Below are positions 1-11,600 of a stretch of DNA of 64,000 bases, piece after piece. The position numbers were made by a program, and so were the translations under genes. The stretch's first letter is position 1; each line of letters opens with the position of its first letter. Below the pieces are notes generated by a model. That model did no database searches. It saw nothing but the letters and a program-made list of their open reading frames with translations, and was not told where the DNA came from. This DNA is from Parelaphostrongylus tenuis (taxonomy: Eukaryota > Nematoda > Chromadorea > Rhabditida > Metastrongylidae): contig JAHQIW010000948.1 in NCBI GenBank assembly GCA_019055375.1, positions 54,603-118,602 of the forward strand, in the 5' to 3' direction.

Positions 1-565
1 AACTAAGTTATCACAAAAGTAATCATCTAATACTATATCATCACTACAATAACTATGTGATCAACAGTAACTCTCAATTGATAGCAACATTTCATCGAAA
101 ATTTTGGTGGTGACTGACGAGTGTACGGTGTGAGGTATTATTCTCAAATTCTACTTCTGAGAAATTGATTTCAACCGCCTACATTTTAGCCCGTAATCAT
201 TTTATACGCCAAATTGTGTAGATCGATACTACCAGAGTAATAACGATGATCTTAAAGCCATGAATAGGTGTTGAAAGCGCTTTTATGAGAAGAACGGACG
301 GTTCGGATTTCTTTTTGACTTGTCAGACCACTTGGACAGCGAATGTATAGAGATCTTAAGTAAAGCTGTGTACAACTGATATGATGCGGACAATTGGTGC
401 GAGTTGCTAGGATCTAACGAATTCATGGAGATAGTCAAACATTACAAATTATATACAACCGATATGACATAGCAAACGGTTGGCGCGATGCAGCTAAGAT
501 CTAAAGTTTCATTTCTACATTAACGCATCCCGGACCGTATGGACACTATAGCGTGCACACATTAC

Positions 566-878
566 CTTTCTGAGAACTGAAACGTACAGCCTCAATCCCA
601 AGGAACTCAAGGAGCTCCACGAATTTCGATACTTGAGGAAAACATAAAATGAAACGAGGACACACATATACATCGACGTTCCATCCATGCGCTTCAATCG
701 ACGGTCCGAGATGTGTTAATAAACGTTGAAACAAAGATAGAACGGTGATGTTTTTCTCGTCTATAGCTAACAGAAATAGCATTAACGTGTTTTAGGCACA
801 ATTTACAGTATCAAAATTGTATGACGAATAAACAGCGATCAACAACATATCTCCTTCCTCCTCCACCATACGAGTCAT
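566..878 (-). pseudogene. Candidate two-exon coding fragment, frame broken
   Basis: Two minus-strand blocks look coding. Block 1 (878 to 807) starts with ATG, encodes 24 residues beginning MTRMVEEEG and ends at a GTAAAT donor. Block 2 (766 to 566) follows a TTCTGTTAG acceptor, encodes 66 residues rich in Leu, Val and Phe with no stop, and ends at a GTAATG donor. The 40-base gap is a normal size for a nematode intron, but the phases do not match by one base. I do not recognise the family. It could be a degraded gene, a real gene with an indel error in the assembly, or chance. Any further exons would lie left of the window. Confidence 0.3.
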
Positions 879-1445
879 GGTATCTTATCATAGTATTGAT
901 TTAAAATTCTAGATTACTAAAGATGGATATCAAAGAGTCTGGCTCTAGATCAAACTAATAGGAATGCGCCATGAGTCCAAATTCATGAAAGATCGTCGCC
1001 GTTATATGTGGCCTCAAAGCACGAAAAACACGGGCAATATAATAAAGCATATGTAGAGCTTGATAAACAACGGAGAATAAGAAATTAAAGCTGAAACGCA
1101 AAAAGCCAGAGTCCGGCCTCTTCTAAAAGGTCAGTGTGGCCAATGCGCATCGGCTTGGACTGTATAGTGAGCGAGCGAAAATTAAGTACCGCTTGAAGCA
1201 TCAGTCATACAATATTAAGATCTTCTCAAATCTTGGTCAGTAGTGCAGAGATTGGATGCAAAATTGACCTGCACGTTGACTTGATGAACTCTGCTAATGT
1301 ACCAAGTCACTGTTGTTATTCTCCTGTGAAGTGTAGTAGTAATCTCCGATCCTGGTTGGGAGTTTGGTTAATTTCTAATACCGAATAAACGTCGCATGAG
1401 TTCACTATTCACTTAGTAATCGGTACCTGGAGAGGGGAGCGCCGT

Positions 1446-1660
1446 GGTTTAGTGGTTGTAGTGCTCCTCTCGGCGCACGTGGAGCCGAGGTCTACCCTCC
1501 AACCCTCTCCGGAGGCCAACAACAACGCCCTATGGAACGCCACAACCAGGCTATCCTCGAGACTGCAAGGAGGCTCGCTCAACCAGTATTCTTCTATGAC
1601 ATTCAAAAAGAAGACGAAAAACGAATCGAATGCTAAAAATACTGGGATCCGAACAGTGAA
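1446..1660 (+). repeat. tRNA-derived SINE, family C
   Basis: Begins with an internal-promoter-like head (GTGGTTTAGTGGTTGTAG, similar to box A) and a GGTCTACCCTCC box-B-like stretch. The same body, with the landmarks GCCACAACCAGGCTATCC and CAACCAGTATT, recurs at about 11.1-11.3 kb (-), 18.93-19.11 kb (-) and 60.87-61.08 kb (+). It ends in an A-rich tail. Confidence 0.55.
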
Positions 1661-4600
1661 AAAAAAACTGTGATGACGAATAAAATAATATATGATAAAA
1701 TAAAATCAGAATTCAGTATGTACTCGATGGAGTAGCTGTTTGAATAACAGCGTAGGAAAATGATTCTAAAAAGAACTTGAGAGGGCTAGAAAATAATTTT
1801 AGAGGGTCAACTAATTGAAATCGAATAAATGACCATAGATGCCCTCTTTGATTACGCGGGTTCCCGCGACCCGTGCTTTTCACTAGATTCTTCGTTTGTT
1901 CTGCTTCGAAACTACAAGGACAGTTTATTAGTTGCAGCTACTCATACACTTATTCTTCAAACCCTCTATCACCAGAGTACTACAATTATGCTGCCTTCCC
2001 GGTTATCCTCCACCATGCTATCATCGTTATCCGCCAGAAACGGTGGTGGTAGAAAGGTTACACTCTCATTGATTAGTTCTCTTCGATTTTTTCTCTTATT
2101 CATGAATTTCCATCTCTTTTTTCGTAACAACAATCAAAAGCCTTTTGCTTTCATAGGAAAAAATAGATACGTTCGTTAATTTAGATATCAAGGGATGGAT
2201 CCTATAACGGCGTGTTGCTTAGCAATGTTGGCTACGATTTGTTGATGCTGTTGTGGGCTCGCAGTTGATTTCGGTAAATAACGAATGATATGATTATCAC
2301 GATGTATCAGATGGTGTATCGAATCAGTAAATTCGGTACTCTTGTCTAAATGAGCTATAATTTGTAGAAAATGTGGATGTGCAAAAATGAAGAATATTTT
2401 ATGCGGCTGGCAAACTTTCCTGCAGATCTCTCTATTCTTTATGTTTTCCATGAGAATACGTGTTACAGATATTTAATACTTTCCACTAACACATAGCTTC
2501 CAGAGTGAACACTAGAAGATACTGAACAGTTGAAGAAAGGAACATTATCACACCGTACTCTGAGGACTCCTCCACATTGGTATGAGTACATCGTAGAAAA
2601 ATGGATTCGATTTAGGTATTAAAGCGTGGATTTTTCGTACTCGTTTTCAACATTCTAGAGAGAACACGCTTCTGCTTTTCTTGGAATTTTTCAGTCATTC
2701 GAAAGATTGAACCTTGATAATTTGAATATTGTAATTCACTTCTAAAAAAAGAGTTTCTTTGAGCGCGCTGTGACAGCAGAAATAAAATTAAGTTTTACCC
2801 GTGGCGCATTTTACGTCAGACAGAGCTTCTTCTTCAGACTCGTAATGTCATTCAAAAGCTAAAATTTTGATGGACGCGCAGTTACTGCCGGCTGGTGTAA
2901 GTGTATGGCTGTGTATATGGGATCCTGAACATTTGCATTAAGCGGCACCGAAGGGGTAGGACTTGTGGATAATCTTCTATTAGAACTTCAGTAGTTATTT
3001 GATAGCACAAATTTGGCTGATTCCAAAGCCAAGTTTGGTTCCAAAAAGGTCTTGTTAGACAGCCAGTAAAGCGAAAAGAAAATTTCATCTTGCACTTCTG
3101 GGCTTACGTTGTGTAGGCTTATAGCGGACGAAATGAAATCGAATTCCAAACCCTTTGGACGTTTCAACAAAGTTTCGTACACAATCTTGATGCGAATAAT
3201 CAAAAACTTTCACGGAACGCACAGAAAATTTTCGCACAGTAATTCGCCCTTTCGCGAAAGCTTTGACATCGCTGCGCGTATCGCGATTCAAGGGAGGTGC
3301 GATGATGCGCGCTGAAAGTGAAAGGTAATCTTCTTTTGGCTGCTACAACTCTCCAAGTAAGCTTTTTCAATTACGAGAGAAAGCAATGAATTTGCCGAGA
3401 TTTGAGTTTATGAATCATGCTCAGAGTCTAAGGTAAAAACCCTGTACAGTGAAGAACACGTCGAGTGTGAAATTTAATGTTATTTTTATCCTATAGCTTA
3501 CTTAGAAGGCAATTTCAAAAACAACTGTCCAAATTTTTAAGATTCAAGCTATTGATTGGTCACTAGAGATCTGAAAAAAGCACGAAACACTTTCCCTCAA
3601 AAGGCTGAAATTGATTACGGATAACGGAAAAGTACCGTAAGACATGATGACCGTAGCTTAGTGGATTTCATGATTCAGTCTCATAATCCTTGGATCCATC
3701 GTTACACGAAAAATGACAAGCTCGGAATTGAAGAGATTGACGTAGCAACGATTTGGAACGCTATCGTAAACATACAAAAATTCCGTTCTTATGCAAAAAC
3801 ATCGTTTACGAAAGTGTTCTGCTCTCGGATAAAAAAAACTGTAAATTTCATGCTGAAGAGATTCGTGCGGATAGTTCCCATCTAGCAGCCATCGAACATC
3901 ACCATAACCTCGATTCTCTGGTTCTTTGCATTAGTGGAATGTTTTGCAGCGGAATCAACATGATGCGATGACTGCAGACACTGCCTATGTTTGTAACACA
4001 GAATTTACTTTTCATTGTAAATCGCATTTCCATAAAAAAGGGGTGGAGCAAGGTGGACAATTCGCATTGCCTTCAATGCATTCGCTTCTCACAATTTTCC
4101 TGCTGCGCGGAGTTTCCTTGCTGTATTTTTCTATTCATTCAAAACTTATCGATTGCGTTACATGCTTAATATCAAATATAAACAGTAATCAGACCTAATT
4201 ACTACTTATCAGTTCCCACATTTTTTCAATTAGCAATCATTTCTATTTGTTAGGAGTGCAATTCAAGACAGGTCGGATATTTTTATTAGGAGAAAATCAG
4301 CATTACAGAGCGAATTTAAGTGGACAGAGATCATTGCTGTACAATAGATTTGTTGTCTATTGTCTATAAACTCATCAGTCGTCTCATTCTAAACTTAACA
4401 GGCAAGACAATGAACGAAGGACAGCCATGTAGGCAAGCACAGGCGATAACAAGACTGACTGAATATCGCGGGAATAGAGGACACCGCTCTGTCTCATTAT
4501 TATCAACTTGTAGAATATTTCGATGTTCCGAGCTACGTCATAATCGAAGATAGGAGACCTCTTTGGTTGATGCCAAAATGTCGGAACTCAGGCGGTAGGA

Positions 4601-5072
4601 CGAACACATTGTGCATCTACGCGCCCGTGGACTACAGCGCTAGCGACTGAAATGCACTGAATGTCAAGCTTAAAGACGAAGATCAAATGGTCAACATTCT
4701 GCATGAAAATTCAGGAAGAGAGTTATAATCCGCAGCTTTAAGTAGACAGAGCTCAGTGAGAGCTACTTCTGCTCGTGACATAGACAAATGAAGGCATTGT
4801 TTTCATCCGCTAGAGTTACGATCAAGTGTAATGCAAGTGATATCCAGCAACAGATTTCGACATTAGTTCTAGTCGCTGGCATGGTTTTCGACATTAGCTA
4901 CGGAACTACACATATTATGCATCTACTGAAGCATTATTTTGCTCTGAACAATAATGCGATGATAATGATAATAATCCAATGCTCGCGTAATAGCACTAAA
5001 TATTTTTTGTTGATTATACTGCCAGATACTGAACCGATCCGTCTTACGAATTGTGCGGATCCCAGCACATGA

Positions 5073-5310
5073 AAATGTGCTGATTTAGCTGTTTTACCTC
5101 TAGGGTCCCGAGGTATGCCTAGCCGAGTCCTCCTCAAGTCGTCACCAGATCACAGCAGTCGCTCGCTGGCCCTTGTGGATCAGAGGAATGCTACCACCTT
5201 AAAGCTAATAGCTACCAAAAAGGCGGTCATTCTTGGTACAATTCCTTTTCAGCCTGATTGGCTCTGTTGGGGGGTTAAATCCTCTGCTCTACTTCGCAGT
5301 CGGATAACCA
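5073..5310 (+). repeat. Dispersed repeat, family D
   Basis: Shares many blocks in the same order with 25.59-25.87 kb, for example GAGGTATGCCTA, CCCTTGTGGAT, TCAGCCTGATTG and GGGGGTT. Two diverged copies of one element; the class is not known to me. Confidence 0.5.
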
Positions 5311-5429
5311 GGAACATATATCAGCCTGAGGCGGTAAACCATTCGGAAAGATTGTCAATCATTGATTTGATATTGGGTTACTTATATCTAGAGTGATCGA
5401 CACTTACGCATTGAAATGTATTTCATTTC

Positions 5430-5440
5430 TTCTTTTTCAG
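5430..5440 (+). promoter_or_regulatory. Splice acceptor before the first coding exon (likely spliced-leader site)
   Basis: TTCTTTTTCAG is a near-perfect nematode 3' splice site, 38 bases before the ATG at 5479. No upstream coding exon was found, so spliced-leader addition is the simplest reading; a 5' UTR exon is the alternative. Confidence 0.55.
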
Positions 5441-5478
5441 ACAAATAATTCAAGTGTTTGCAACACTTGAACTACACA

Positions 5479-6093
5479 ATGTCTGCTTCTTCCTATACAT
5501 CTTCAAATCAACCACGACCACAACTTCATAGAAAACCTTGCCTACAACCCTACGGAGGACATTACTGCAACCAACAGAACGCTCTTCCAAATCCTACACA
5601 ATCGTATAACCAGCAGAGCGGTCCTCCATACACCGCACAACCATACAACCAGCAGAATGGTCCACCATATCCCGGACAACCATACAACCAACACATCGCT
5701 CCTCCATATCCCGGACAACCATACAACCAATGCACCGGTCCTCCGTATCTCGGACAACCATACAACCAATACAACGGTCCGGCATATTACGATCACTCAC
5801 CACTTCCATCACCTCCATACTGTAGCCTGTCACCAGAATATGGCGTACACAGGTAAGACAGTGTATCTTTTAAAAAAAAGACTTGATACGAAGCACACAC
5901 AGATGTGCACTTGCAAACAAAAGGCAAAAACATAACCAAATTCTTCTTCTAAAGATTGCAACCCTTTGTGATTTAATTTTTCAGGCATTACGACATGAGT
6001 GGGGTTTTCAGTTGTTGTCTATCATTTCTAGCTACTATGGTGTGTTGCTGCTTAACTCAGGGTGGCCGAGATAATTTCAGAGATTGCTGCTAA
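5479..6093 (+). CDS. Tyr/Gln/Pro-repeat protein with cysteine-rich C-terminal membrane module (CYSTM-like)
   Basis: Two exons, 5479-5852 and 5985-6093, joined by a GTAAGA donor and a TTTTTCAG acceptor with matching phase, give 160 residues. Residues 43-107 carry five copies of a 13-residue unit (YNQ at 43, 56, 69, 82 and 95; typical unit YNQQNGPPYPGQP). The C-terminus (about 130-160) is a hydrophobic stretch with Cys at 135, 136, 145-147, 159 and 160, ending in CC. A Pro/Tyr/Gln-rich tail followed by a short Cys-rich membrane segment is the layout of the CYSTM family (small, tail-anchored, linked to stress tolerance in plants and fungi). Membrane attachment, perhaps with Cys acylation, is inferred. 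There is no signal peptide. The start is the first ATG after the acceptor. The nearest gene downstream, SCYL1-like, runs the other way. The gene model is firm; the family name is less so. Confidence 0.72.
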
Positions 6094-6655
6094 TGACGAT
6101 TAAAACAATTTTATTCATTAACCAATGGCATTACAATGAACAAAGAAAATGTTTATGCCATAACGGAATGTGAATGTACTTTTACAACACATGAGTTATG
6201 CTCATAAGCACCTGGTAATTGTTAACTACTCAAGAGTAAACAATTTGATCAACCGTAACAAAACTTTACAAAACTGAACAGACATATCACAGATAGATGA
6301 GACATGAACTTTAACTTTAATCCCTCTTTAACTTTAATTTGTGCGAAAGTTAGTGAGCCTCAGCTAATCATTAACCCCACTTCCCGCCATGAATTATTGC
6401 TGCCCAGTCAATTAGACATAAAAAAGAAAAGCAAAGAGTAAAACGAAAAATGTATCTTTCCACCGATAAGCTAGTGAATACAATAATGTCCTTGGCAGAG
6501 TCAACCAAGAATACTCTGGAAACCGACTTTCTTTTGATCTCCGCATTACCACTCGTTTATAGTTTCTTTTACGATTTAGCTAGTAGCACAAGGTTAATAT
6601 GATAATTTCATTCAGCCAAAGTTTCGACGGCTCGTCTTCTACAGAGCCGATAATT

Positions 6656-6877
6656 CTATTCGATAATTGATAGTCGTTTGTCATCGCTGTGGTCTTCGTC
6701 TTTATCGTCGTTCGAGCCAAGACTCCCTGGGATCTCACTCAGCGATGCATTTATGTACAGAACGGTTTTTGTTGATACTGATTTTCCGCTGATTATGACA
6801 TGTCTTTCACCGAGGAGAATTACAATCTGATTTCTCAATTCCGATTCATTCCAAACTTTCATATGAACCTCGAGGTA
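6656..6877 (-). CDS. Candidate 3' coding exon, unknown protein
   Basis: A minus-strand open stretch of 73 residues ends at a TAG at 6656. It contains an internal Met (VHMKVWNESE) and an acidic, Asp-rich end (SNDDKDEDHSDDKR). The composition looks like protein rather than noise, but the acceptor (CTAG) has a poor pyrimidine tract and I could not link it in phase to the exon-like block at 7016-7053. Just downstream (6605-6650) lies a minus-strand copy of the motif that marks Penelope 3' ends in this window, so it may belong to a mobile element. Not recognised. Confidence 0.25.
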   Translation of the reverse strand, partial: YLEVHMKVWNESELRNQIVILLGERHVIISGKSVSTKTVLYINASLSEIPGSLGSNDDKDEDHSDDKRLSIIE

Positions 6878-7593
6878 CTAGCTATGTCATGAAAGAAACT
6901 AAACAGAAATTTGTTGAACCTACAGACATTCCCGCTGAATTCACGTGAAAATCAAAAAATGCGAGAAGTTGTGCAACATATTGGACGACATTAACAGGAT
7001 AATGATTCTCATTACCAATCCTCAAATCCATCCAGCGTCTTCGGCTCAGTTGCCTAAATAAATAGCAGTGGAAGTTAATCAACTGAATCACTAAACGATG
7101 GTACAGTTATGATGGTACATCTGCAGAGGAACGTATAGGCTACATTTACTAAGTTACGCCGTTAATAATCATCAAACAAACTCAAATCACATATTAAAAA
7201 TAGTATTTGCAAAACTATTACTGAAATGTGCAAATTTGAGGCTCACAAACGATTTAGAGAAAACGCGAACTCGGGGTCAAATTCAACTTTACGGAGAGAT
7301 AGAAAAAAGTACAGACGATTACACCAATACGTTTAGTAGTTCAAAATTCTCATAGTTTCTCATAATTCACCGGTGACCTTTCACACATGTGTTCAAGAAG
7401 CTCTAATGAAAGCGAGATTGCCGAGACGTTAGGCATCAAATTTTCACAAAAAGAAGCACTGATCTCGTTCAAGTTTTTAAAGAAAAAAAAACAGTACGTT
7501 AGATATCTTGATTTTTATGACTCAACCGAGATTTAGAGAGCTCTGACTTTTGAATTATTAGAAAACATACGAGCGAGAATTTCCGACTTGTAA

Positions 7594-8065
7594 GAGACGT
7601 ATGATCTTACCGATGATTTAGCTGAACTGGAAACGACTTTTTTTCCTACTACTACGTCCTTACGGCGCGTTCTATTAGGAGGTGGCACTTCAGCACGGCG
7701 AGTAGCTAATCAAAGTATTTCTCCTTATTTTTCAGCCCAAGAGCAAACTAATACCTCACTTTCTGAAGGAACGAAGGAAGAGAATAAGTATCGAGAAATC
7801 ATAAATAAATCACCTGTGTCATTACCGCCGAGGTTTGTCGGTCCTATGGATTTTGCTAATGATGCTAAAGAAGTAGTAGATTGCGGAAAATTTCATCACG
7901 GCCCTCAAATCCCTCCAAAGATCAACAACAAGGAATAAGAATACAAACCCGAATCTGATTTCCAGTCATTCACTTCGCCATTACCAAAGTCGTCCCAGCC
8001 GGAGGTTACATTGGCAGATTTTTGTACTAAAACTAGAGTCATTCTGAGTTTCCTAATGCTTTATT
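7594..8065 (+). pseudogene. Decayed open frame, possibly gag-like, with an in-frame stop
   Basis: A stop-to-stop frame of 115 codons (7594-7938) is followed, still in the same frame after one TAA, by about 40 more sense codons (to about 8065). There is no ATG until well inside. The product is Thr/Ser/Arg-rich in the first part (PTTTSLRRV, GGGTSARRVANQS) and acidic or polar later. The look is that of a retrotransposon gag remnant, but I recognise no diagnostic motif and call only a decayed coding sequence. A SINE follows directly. Confidence 0.3.
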
Positions 8066-8099
8066 AGCAATGACTATGACGTTATGAATATGTACTTGA

Positions 8100-8400
8100 T
8101 AATTTTGAATAATATACGGAACTCGAGACCTCGGGCGAGAGTTGAACAGACACGAACCTTCACAGGGGGCGTGCTAAGCCGTTAGCCAGAAGGGTTTATT
8201 GCCTATGATGTGTTTACCAGGTCAAACCGTAGACGGTTAGTTTATGACAGAACCGATACCTTGTATCGCAGCATAAATGATGACATAACAGGAGTCCTAG
8301 TGGTGCAGTGGTTAGCACGTACCCGTGGAAAAAGTGAGACGCGAGTCCAGTTCTCGACCCACGTTCAAAGTTTAGTATAGCCTCAGTTAATGGATAACAT
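8100..8400. repeat. Two tRNA-derived SINE heads (family B) in opposite orientations
   Basis: 8100-8200 reads as a minus-strand head (GAGTTGAACAGAC, then CGTGCTAAGCCGTTAG). 8288-8375 is a plus-strand head (TGGTGCAGTGGTTAGCACG, then GAGTCCAGTTCTCGAC). Box A and box B are recognisable but degenerate. Family B copies elsewhere are followed by a short tail with TATCACTCA..ATC..TGGATATAT. Confidence 0.5.
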
Positions 8401-8639
8401 TGAAGCTTATTTGAAAATGTTTCTAGTAAACAACAAGACTTCGACGGCTGAATAGCTGAGCATACAAGGAAAAACAGCTATGCAGAAAACATAAGAAGAA
8501 AGGCATAACAACAGCCAACCTGAGGGATTGAATGTTCCACTCCAAGTGCTTGATGAATCAGGAACTATGCCTAACAGAGAATCGATATCATCATTTGCTG
8601 GAATAAAAAACTACATAGTCATATCGGACGAACAAGTTT

Positions 8640-11600
8640 TTACCCTGTAAAAAAGATTAACCTACCCTTCTTTGCTTTTGCCGTCACCAACTTCAGTTTA
8701 CCAACCGGTTTCTTTTCACCAGTACTAATCTTTTTAGGTGGAACTTTAGAGCTGGCCGTTATCGTAGAACTCGGTTTCTAAACAAAAGAGAAACTTCACC
8801 GATTATTGTACATTCATATACAATAATGTTGAACAAAATGCAGAATTCAACCCCAAACGGGATCTAAGCCCGCGTGTCCCCCGAACAGGGGGTCGTGTGT
8901 CCCAAACACCACCGGAGTCACCGCTCTGCTACCTTCGCTATATTCATCGCACCTGTCAGCAAAGCACAGTTTAGTGCCGATACGTACTTATCAGACTGAT
9001 CCCATCAACAGTTGATTGTTGACGGCTGCAATGAATCATATCGAAGAATGAGTGGCAGCAGAGTACAGAGGATTCGGTAGTGCAGCAGTGGTAACACGCA
9101 ATCTCCGGTATCAAGTGCGGGTTCAACTTCCGTCTGGGGCTTAAAGTTTTATATATCACTCAGAATCACTGGATATATAAGTACAACAACAAAGCACGGC
9201 TAAAGGAGCGCTAAAATAAAAAATTCTTGTAAATTAGATATTTTACTTCGCCTATCATTTTTTTGATGATTCGATATATTAAGGATAAAAATGATAAAGC
9301 TCTCGGCGTTGATCAATCCCTGAGGGATGCGCCATGCATTCGATTTCAATCTTTAACTTCGTTTGAGGTGATTGAATGCATATCTAGCCTTTACAATGAC
9401 TCGCGGTGGCCTCCCGCTGAACCGAGTCAGTGCTGCTTATCCTCCCAGACAAGTCTGAGGCCTGCCTGGTACCAATTTACCGACCACGGGGGATGGATGG
9501 CTTGGTGAGCCATGAGCGCGAGATCGAACCATTGACCTCGTGTGCGACGCAGAGCACCTCCAACCACTGCGCCACATGTGCTCACGATCCGATATATTAG
9601 AGAAAATTAAATGACTGGGCGTCAATGAGTCAGATTTCGTATACTCACAGTACTTTCCCAACCACTAGTCCAACAATCTTCGTCAGGTTCGTCGACCTTT
9701 ATTGGTTCCAAAGCATCTGCCCAATCATCAGCAGAGTCAATATCTATAATTCTCAACCTCAGCTCTAATTTGTGCACTATGCATAGTCCTCTTTCAATAC
9801 AGCTAAACACATCTCACATTACAACCCAGCAATAATCGCAGTAAATAGAAATCTAAACTTTGAAACGGACCTAAATCAGCCACATTGTCTTCGAGATCTC
9901 CCCAACCGTCAACATCAGATCGACTGATGTTTTCTGATGTAGGAATCGCTACAAAACACATTTTCCTCTTAGATATTCGAATAAGAAAAATTAAGTGTTG
10001 AGGAGTGTCCATCCCTCCATAAAGCATTAAATTCATAGCCTTAGAACAATCCGAAAATATAGATATCAACTTTACAATAAGCGGACCTATTTAAAATTCA
10101 GAACAGGAGATGAAAACCGAAAGAGGAGACGATCTTTTCACACCCATCCAAACTCTAGTCATCACAACGCCTTTACCTCGATGTGGGTATATCGGCTATA
10201 ATGGACCATATTTTCCAGAACAAAAGGTAGTTCTAATCTCTTATATATAACTGAAAAGGTAAAGATCTCTCGATGCTGGTCAATCCCTGAGAGATACGCC
10301 AAGAATTCGACTTCATAAAGCATCGTCTGAGGTGACGGAATGGATATATGGCCTTCATAATGACTCGCCGTGAGCGTTTGTATCAAGACAGTGCTGCAAT
10401 TCTACCAAAAAAAGTCTGGTATTTACTCACGACCAAAAAGTATGAGAGATTTGGTGAATCGAACCACCGAAGACGTGTGCGTCCGCAGTGAACCACCGAG
10501 CACCACGCACCCGTGAAACCCCCATAAAAGTGGAAGAAATACTCATGATAACGCTTGGAAGGAGTAAAAATATGACAAGATGTTTGTAAAAAGAGCATTC
10601 TCAAAAAAGAAACCCATCCAGACGCGACCAGAAACTGAGTTTCCTTTTGAAAGAGTTCATATTGCAACTGTATATACAAAGTCAGTTGCTGAAGACATTT
10701 GCAAGATTATAAACATAGGCACAACCACAAAGACCGCTAAAGGCAATTCAAAATACGATTGGTATGAAGAATGTTGCCGAAACCCTAGCGATCAAAATTT
10801 TCCAATGGGTACCTCGATAAATACGACTTCTATCACCTACTGCTGTTATGTGGTGGATTGGTAACGCGAAAGTTTTAGGACACTCTTTTCAATTTACATA
10901 AGCCCCACCTGCAACCTCGAGTAGAACCACTATATACTCTTCTCTATGAACTTAGCTATCGGAAATATGAGGACAGACATACTCCAAGACTACACTACTA
11001 TACTTTAGGCGCTTTATTACTTGTTTTTACAATGTTTTTTGTCACTACGCAGATCCTAGTACTTCTAGAATTCAATCATTTTTCATGTTCTTCTTAAACG
11101 TCAAGAATACTGTTTCAGCGAGCCTCCTTGAAATCTTGAGAACTGCCGAGCTGTGGCGTTCCATAAGGTGTTCGTTGTTGATTGCCGCAGAGTGTTGAAG
11201 GGAAGGGATTCAGCCCCACGCGCGCACCGACAAGCATCACATCCACTTGGCCAATGCACTACATCACACCCAATTTCAACCAAACTAAAAAGCAAAAACT
11301 ATGTGCATCTTTCGCAACATAGACTAACTTCTCTTTAGGAAAAAGGTATGCTAAAGCAGAAAAGGACCCTGTGCAACGAGATCCCCTTCAGAATTCCTCC
11401 GTAATTCCCAATCTCGCCCTCCTCGTGATCAGAATGCACGTTCCGTCTTAGATATGCTGTACACCACTCTTCAAAAAAATGATCGCATCACATTTCCATA
11501 GACTTGGATAAGGCACAACTGGTTGAGCATGAGAACTTCAAACGAGATTGTGCCCAAGGACTTTTTCAAACCCTCTTAGTTGAAGCACAACTGGTTGATC

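Larger units (their letters stand above)
1..5429. other. Left intergenic region, mostly anonymous and repeat-derived
   Basis: Apart from the two candidate minus-strand exons below 0.9 kb and the repeat copies listed separately, I see no gene here. The stretch is AT-rich. Blocks near 2.64-2.9 kb and 3.08-3.6 kb resemble short dispersed repeats that recur inside introns elsewhere in the window. Open frames around 1.83-2.18 kb (+) and 2.19-2.45 kb (-) lack splice context and recognisable similarity, and I do not call them. Confidence 0.5.

Noticed and set aside
1829..2179. 116-codon open frame on the plus strand
   Set aside because: Low-information Ser/Leu/Phe-rich product with no splice context or family resemblance.
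2188..2451. 87-codon open frame on the minus strand
   Set aside because: Composition (His, Ile, Gln) looks somewhat protein-like, but there are no splice signals, no neighbouring exon and no recognisable family.
7016..7053. 38-base exon-like block on the minus strand (ATEPKTLDGFEDW)
   Set aside because: Good acceptor and donor, but no phase joins it to the candidate exon at 6656-6877 or to any other block.
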